From G026625185 sp035256645 (GTDB taxonomy: Bacteria > Desulfobacterota > WTBG01 > JAGOGO01): a DNA stretch of 24,601 bases. Positions 21,870 to 24,601 of the stretch are shown in pieces. The DNA lies in contig DATEXU010000178.1 in assembly GCA_035256645.1 (NCBI GenBank), positions 1 through 24,601 of the forward strand, given 5' to 3'. The translations under genes and the position numbers were made by a program. How positions within the stretch are numbered: the first letter of the stretch is position 1; each line of letters opens with the position of its first letter. A model generated the notes under the pieces. It had not been told where the DNA came from and did no database searches. It saw nothing but the letters and a program-made list of their open reading frames with translations.

Positions 21870-24140
21870 TTAACCTTCAGGCTTTACGGCATTTATATAC
21901 TTTTTAATATCTTTATTGTTCGGATCGAGCATGAGGGCTCGGGCAAATTCAGTTTCCGCGTCACGTGGTCCCGAAAGCTGGATCGGATGGTGAGAAAAAT
22001 CAGAAAACCGCTTTAATTCGCTCAGGGTCCGTCCCCTATAAAAATGATACCAGGCATTGACCGGAGACAGGTTTGCCGCATCCGCGTAAGCCTGTAAAGC
22101 CTTAAGTCCGAAAAATCGGATATTTTTTTCAGCGTCAAAGACCCAGATCTCTCCTTGTAAGTTCCAGGCTCCCTGTTCCCAGGATTCGCTCATCTTGTGG
22201 GCGTAATAATTGCCCAGCTCATAACGATAGTGGGCATTACCCGAATCAAAAAAGATGGCCCTCCGGAGGGGAGCAGGGGGCAAAGGGCAGGGGGCAGGGA
22301 GCAGGGGGCGAGGAGCGACCTCCGTGAAGTGTTGAGTGTTAGGTGTTAGGTCTTGGGTCGTAGGTTTTAGGCTATAAACCACAACCCCTAACCCATTACC
22401 TTCCTCCTTAATCCTTGCTCCTTGCTCCTTGCTTAACGATTGGTAGTTAGTAAAAAAGCGATACCCGAGGTAATCTTTCATTACCAGGGTAAGCAGGAAG
22501 ACCACCATGAGGGCTGTTACCATGACGACCGCGGTTCTTATTTTTGGCGAGAGGAAGAGGGCAGAGACCGGAAGGAGAGAAAATTCTTCTTCTCCCCTTT
22601 TTTTGAGATTAACCGCGACCGTAATCAGCCCCAGGATTACAAAAAGAAGGAAGGCATTGGCAGGAATGTGGAGGCTAAACTCCACCAGACAATGGCAGAG
22701 AAGAGATACTGCGCCAATAAAACCACCGAGGGTTATGCCTGCCAGAAAAGGGTCTCGTCTTTGCTTCCACTTTTTGATGGTGGTGAAAAGCAAAAACCAG
22801 ATCCCCCCAAAAAACAAGAGCAGTCCTACCCAGCCGGTATCAGCGAGCATTTCCACGTAATCATTATGGGCGTGCTCCCAGAGGGTGGGGGTGGTAATGG
22901 TTTTATATTTGGGATAGATAGTTTGAAAATTACCCAGTCCAACGCCAAAGAGGGGAAAGTCCCGGGCGAGAATAAGGGTATCTTTCCAAACCTGGGGCCT
23001 TTCCACTGAGGCGGTCCTGAGGTTGGCGAGGGTAGCGAGTTTCGAGACCACCGGGCCAACGCCCATCCACAAAAGGAAAACAAAAATCAATCCGCTGATA
23101 AGCAGTATTATTTCCCTTTTTCCTTTTTGGGACTTTTGCAATCCGAGCAACAGGGAAAATAACCCTAAAGAAAAAACAAAGGAAAGGATCCCGCCCCGCG
23201 AGACAGAGAGAAAGAGCGCTGATGACATAAGGACGATAATGAAGATAAGAAGGACATTTTTCGCGAGCCAGGATTCAAGCAGAGAAAGCCGTTGCTTCCA
23301 GTTTTTGGCCGCGCGCATGATACCCGGCTTCTCGCGGCTGAGCAGAAAACCGAGCGCGAGGGGGATAACCATCTCAAGGTAGCCGGCTAAGTGATTGGCA
23401 TTGATAAAAGGGCCGCCGTAACCTCCGGCTTTGTATTGCGATTGCCAGAAGCCGTAGATTTTATCAGACTTGCTGAGCATCTGGCAGAGAGCTAAAAAAG
23501 CGACACCCGTGCCGGTAAAAATAATCGTCAGCACCAGTCGTCGTATCTGACGCAAGGTGGTCATGGTAGTGATGATGAGAAAAAATACGGAGACGTAGAC
23601 AAAGAATTTTAAGAATTCGGTTTTCGTGGCCTGGGAATAGAGGGATAAGGGACGTGAAGCGAGGGGCTGGGAGTGGGGGGCTACGCTTGGCTCCGTGCCC
23701 TTTGCTCTTGGCTCATAGCTCCTGGCTCCTTCCTCCGTGCTCCGTGCTCCTTGCTCTATGCTATTCCCTAGGGTTTGCTGATAGAGATCATAGGTATTGG
23801 GTGATAGGTGTTTTACTACTGTCGCCGGTAACGGAACTATCTGAAAAATGATTAAGCCCAGGAAGAGGGCGAGGGGTAGGGAGCAGGGGGCAGGGGGCAG
23901 GGGGCATGGGGCTACCCTTGGCTCCGTGCTCCGTGCTCCGTGCAAAGGGCTGGGAGCAGGGGACGATGAGCGATGAGCGATGAGCGATGAGCGGGCCAAG
24001 AGAAAGGTCAGGAGGAGGAGAAGGACAACAACTTCCACGATGGTATACGCCCAGATATGGACTGAGCCAAAAGCAAGCGGGGTAAAGATAATGAGGAAAA
24101 TGAGACCGTACTCGATGATTGTGTCAGGCTTGGTTTTCAT
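21870..24140 (-). CDS. O-antigen polymerase/ligase-type membrane protein with C-terminal TPR region
   Basis: The 756-residue product is a polytopic inner-membrane protein of the Wzy/O-antigen ligase kind. Characteristic parts are NANHLAGYLEMVIPLALGFL, SVSRGGILSFVFSLGLFS, RPQVWKDTLILARDFPLFGV, GLGNFQTIYPKYK and EHAHNDYVEMLADTGW. After the last TM segments (near VMVVFLLTLV) there is a C-terminal tetratricopeptide-like tail (DAETEFARALMLDPNNKDIK). Three non-conserved in-frame stretches rich in Pro/Ala/Arg/Ser/Glu (APCPLPPAPCSLPLAL, EQGARSTEEGARSYEPRAKG, PRPLLPAPCPLPPAPLRR) correspond to heptamer DNA repeats. The ATG at 24140 is chosen over GTG 24149. It follows the CpsB-type gene by 24 bp. Confidence 0.88.
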   Translation of the reverse strand: MKTKPDTIIEYGLIFLIIFTPLAFGSVHIWAYTIVEVVVLLLLLTFLLARSSLIAHRSSSPAPSPLHGARSTEPRVAPCPLPPAPCSLPLALFLGLIIFQIVPLPATVVKHLSPNTYDLYQQTLGNSIEQGARSTEEGARSYEPRAKGTEPSVAPHSQPLASRPLSLYSQATKTEFLKFFVYVSVFFLIITTMTTLRQIRRLVLTIIFTGTGVAFLALCQMLSKSDKIYGFWQSQYKAGGYGGPFINANHLAGYLEMVIPLALGFLLSREKPGIMRAAKNWKQRLSLLESWLAKNVLLIFIIVLMSSALFLSVSRGGILSFVFSLGLFSLLLGLQKSQKGKREIILLISGLIFVFLLWMGVGPVVSKLATLANLRTASVERPQVWKDTLILARDFPLFGVGLGNFQTIYPKYKTITTPTLWEHAHNDYVEMLADTGWVGLLLFFGGIWFLLFTTIKKWKQRRDPFLAGITLGGFIGAVSLLCHCLVEFSLHIPANAFLLFVILGLITVAVNLKKRGEEEFSLLPVSALFLSPKIRTAVVMVTALMVVFLLTLVMKDYLGYRFFTNYQSLSKEQGARIKEEGNGLGVVVYSLKPTTQDLTPNTQHFTEVAPRPLLPAPCPLPPAPLRRAIFFDSGNAHYRYELGNYYAHKMSESWEQGAWNLQGEIWVFDAEKNIRFFGLKALQAYADAANLSPVNAWYHFYRGRTLSELKRFSDFSHHPIQLSGPRDAETEFARALMLDPNNKDIKKYINAVKPEG
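22262..22440. repeat. Heptamer tandem-repeat block A within the Wzy-type gene
   Basis: Here the sequence has a 7-bp period: AGGGGGC/AGGGAGC units (22270-22316), then GTGTTAG/GTCTTGG/GTTTTAG units (22338-22372) and TTGCTCC units (22413-22432). The block is in frame and encodes the Pro/Ala-rich insertion plus a poorly conserved stretch near the C-terminal domain. Confidence 0.7.
23650..23790. repeat. Heptamer tandem-repeat block B within the Wzy-type gene
   Basis: Degenerate 7-bp units (GCTCCGT, GCTCCTT, GGCTCCT types) fill 23690-23760. They encode the Arg/Ser/Glu-rich stretch EQGARSTEEGARSYEPRAKG near residue 130, after the TM2-type segment. Confidence 0.65.
23869..23998. repeat. Heptamer tandem-repeat block C within the Wzy-type gene
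   Basis: Three different exact 7-bp tandem arrays lie side by side: CAGGGGG units (23884-23905), GCTCCGT x3 (23921-23941) and GATGAGC x4 (23965-23992). They encode the N-terminal insertion with RSSLIAHRSSSPAPSPLHGA after the first TM segments. Confidence 0.75.
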
Positions 24141-24164
24141 TAACCGCACATGAAGGGGTGGAGG

Positions 24165-24601
24165 TTAGGTGATGCTTATTTCTTTGCCTTCAATGATTGC
24201 CCGGGGTATGTCCCGCACCATCAGTTCCGCTTTATCGCTGCCGATAAGGTCAGCTACTTCCGAGACTGCACGCGAGAGAATCGGCGGCCTCCGGTCTCGG
24301 GAGTGGGCATCAGTGGCGATAATATGCGCCAGGTTTTTCTTTACCAGGGTTCGGGTAAATTTTTTAATTTCTTTTCCGAATTCACCGGTGATGCTCATCG
24401 CGGTTACCTGGGCAAGAGCGCCGGCTAGAATGAATTCATGAAGGAGTTTGTGATTCCTCTGGATCATGGCAATTCTTTCCGGGTGGCTGAGGACGGGCAC
24501 GATGTTTTTTTCGCGGAGTTTCCGGATGAGGTCTTTAACCTGAGGAAAAAGAAAATAATCGGACAATTCCAGGAGCACGTAGCGGAAGGTTGGGTTTGTT
24601 G
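24165..24601 (-). CDS. CpsB/CapC-type PHP tyrosine phosphatase, C-terminal part (cut by window edge)
   Basis: The reading frame is open to the window end and is read leftward, giving about 145 residues of C-terminal sequence from TNPTFRYVLLELSDYF. It has VPVLSHPER and HIIATDAHSRDRRPP, the metal-binding motifs of the PHP domain of CpsB/CapC protein-tyrosine phosphatases. These dephosphorylate the tyrosine kinase controlling capsule assembly. An internal GTG at 24578 is not a likely start because conserved sequence continues upstream. It precedes the Wzy-type gene in the same polysaccharide operon. The N-terminal part lies outside the window. Confidence 0.85.
   Translation of the reverse strand, partial: TNPTFRYVLLELSDYFLFPQVKDLIRKLREKNIVPVLSHPERIAMIQRNHKLLHEFILAGALAQVTAMSITGEFGKEIKKFTRTLVKKNLAHIIATDAHSRDRRPPILSRAVSEVADLIGSDKAELMVRDIPRAIIEGKEISIT

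Noticed and set aside
22440..23009. 189-codon plus-strand frame opposite the polymerase gene
   Set aside because: It is a shadow of the Wzy-type gene, whose membrane protein features are clear.
23869..23998. CRISPR array
   Set aside because: The units are 7-bp tandem copies without spacers and lie inside a coding sequence.

Overview
The window looks like a piece of chromosome from a Gram-negative, probably anaerobic, uncultivated bacterium. The Gram-negative call rests on Pal, a TolC-type outer-membrane protein, several lipobox lipoproteins and O-antigen-type polysaccharide genes. A stand-alone protein resembling the corrinoid iron-sulfur protein of the Wood-Ljungdahl pathway, the many four-helix-bundle/GIY-YIG fragments, and the small AURKAIP1/COX24-type ribosomal peptide fit a Desulfobacterota- or Nitrospirota-like lineage. 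That placement is inference and not proven. No tRNA, rRNA or CRISPR was recognised.

Layout: 1-138 is the tail of an unidentified gene with a strong terminator. 476-5549 is a leftward housekeeping block: a Big2-repeat lipoprotein, a GAF histidine kinase, a DksA/TraR protein, Era and PurB (purB and era abut as TAAATG). 5644-6189 is a short rightward unit of two tiny basic proteins with a near-consensus promoter and a terminator. 6419-11355 is a rightward operon of a TolC-family protein (CTG start), a PhnD-type periplasmic binding protein and a hybrid HAMP-PAS-kinase-receiver protein, which reads like an envelope sensing system. 11558-14027 carries, leftward, the CFeSP-like protein, a Nudix hydrolase and Pal. 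14347-16766 is a leftward cluster of a TlpA-like thioredoxin, a membrane cNMP-binding/rhodanese fusion, a MauE/DoxX protein and a small lipoprotein, probably periplasmic redox. 17157-18632 holds two small exported proteins.

18657-24601 is the accessory part. It has a palindromic intergenic repeat, a 45-residue peptide gene with a RiPP-like leader behind a TTGACA promoter, a CMD-family protein that seems to have lost its start, and capsule/O-antigen genes (CpsB-type phosphatase, Wzy/ligase-type membrane protein, UDP-glucuronate decarboxylase) read leftward.

The most striking structure flanks the UDP-glucuronate decarboxylase gene. Two clearly different S23/four-helix-bundle genes are each interrupted at the same nucleotide of the conserved SN-IAEG codons by a GIY-YIG endonuclease element, and each GIY-YIG gene is itself interrupted at the same codon by the same 92-bp inverted-repeat element (one mismatch in about 102 bp, against 18 mismatches in 78 bp of adjacent coding sequence). 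This looks like a nested, site-specific mobile system: a homing-type element and a small derivative sharing its CCCTGTTAAAT ends. In addition, the polysaccharide polymerase gene contains three in-frame blocks of 7-bp tandem repeats.
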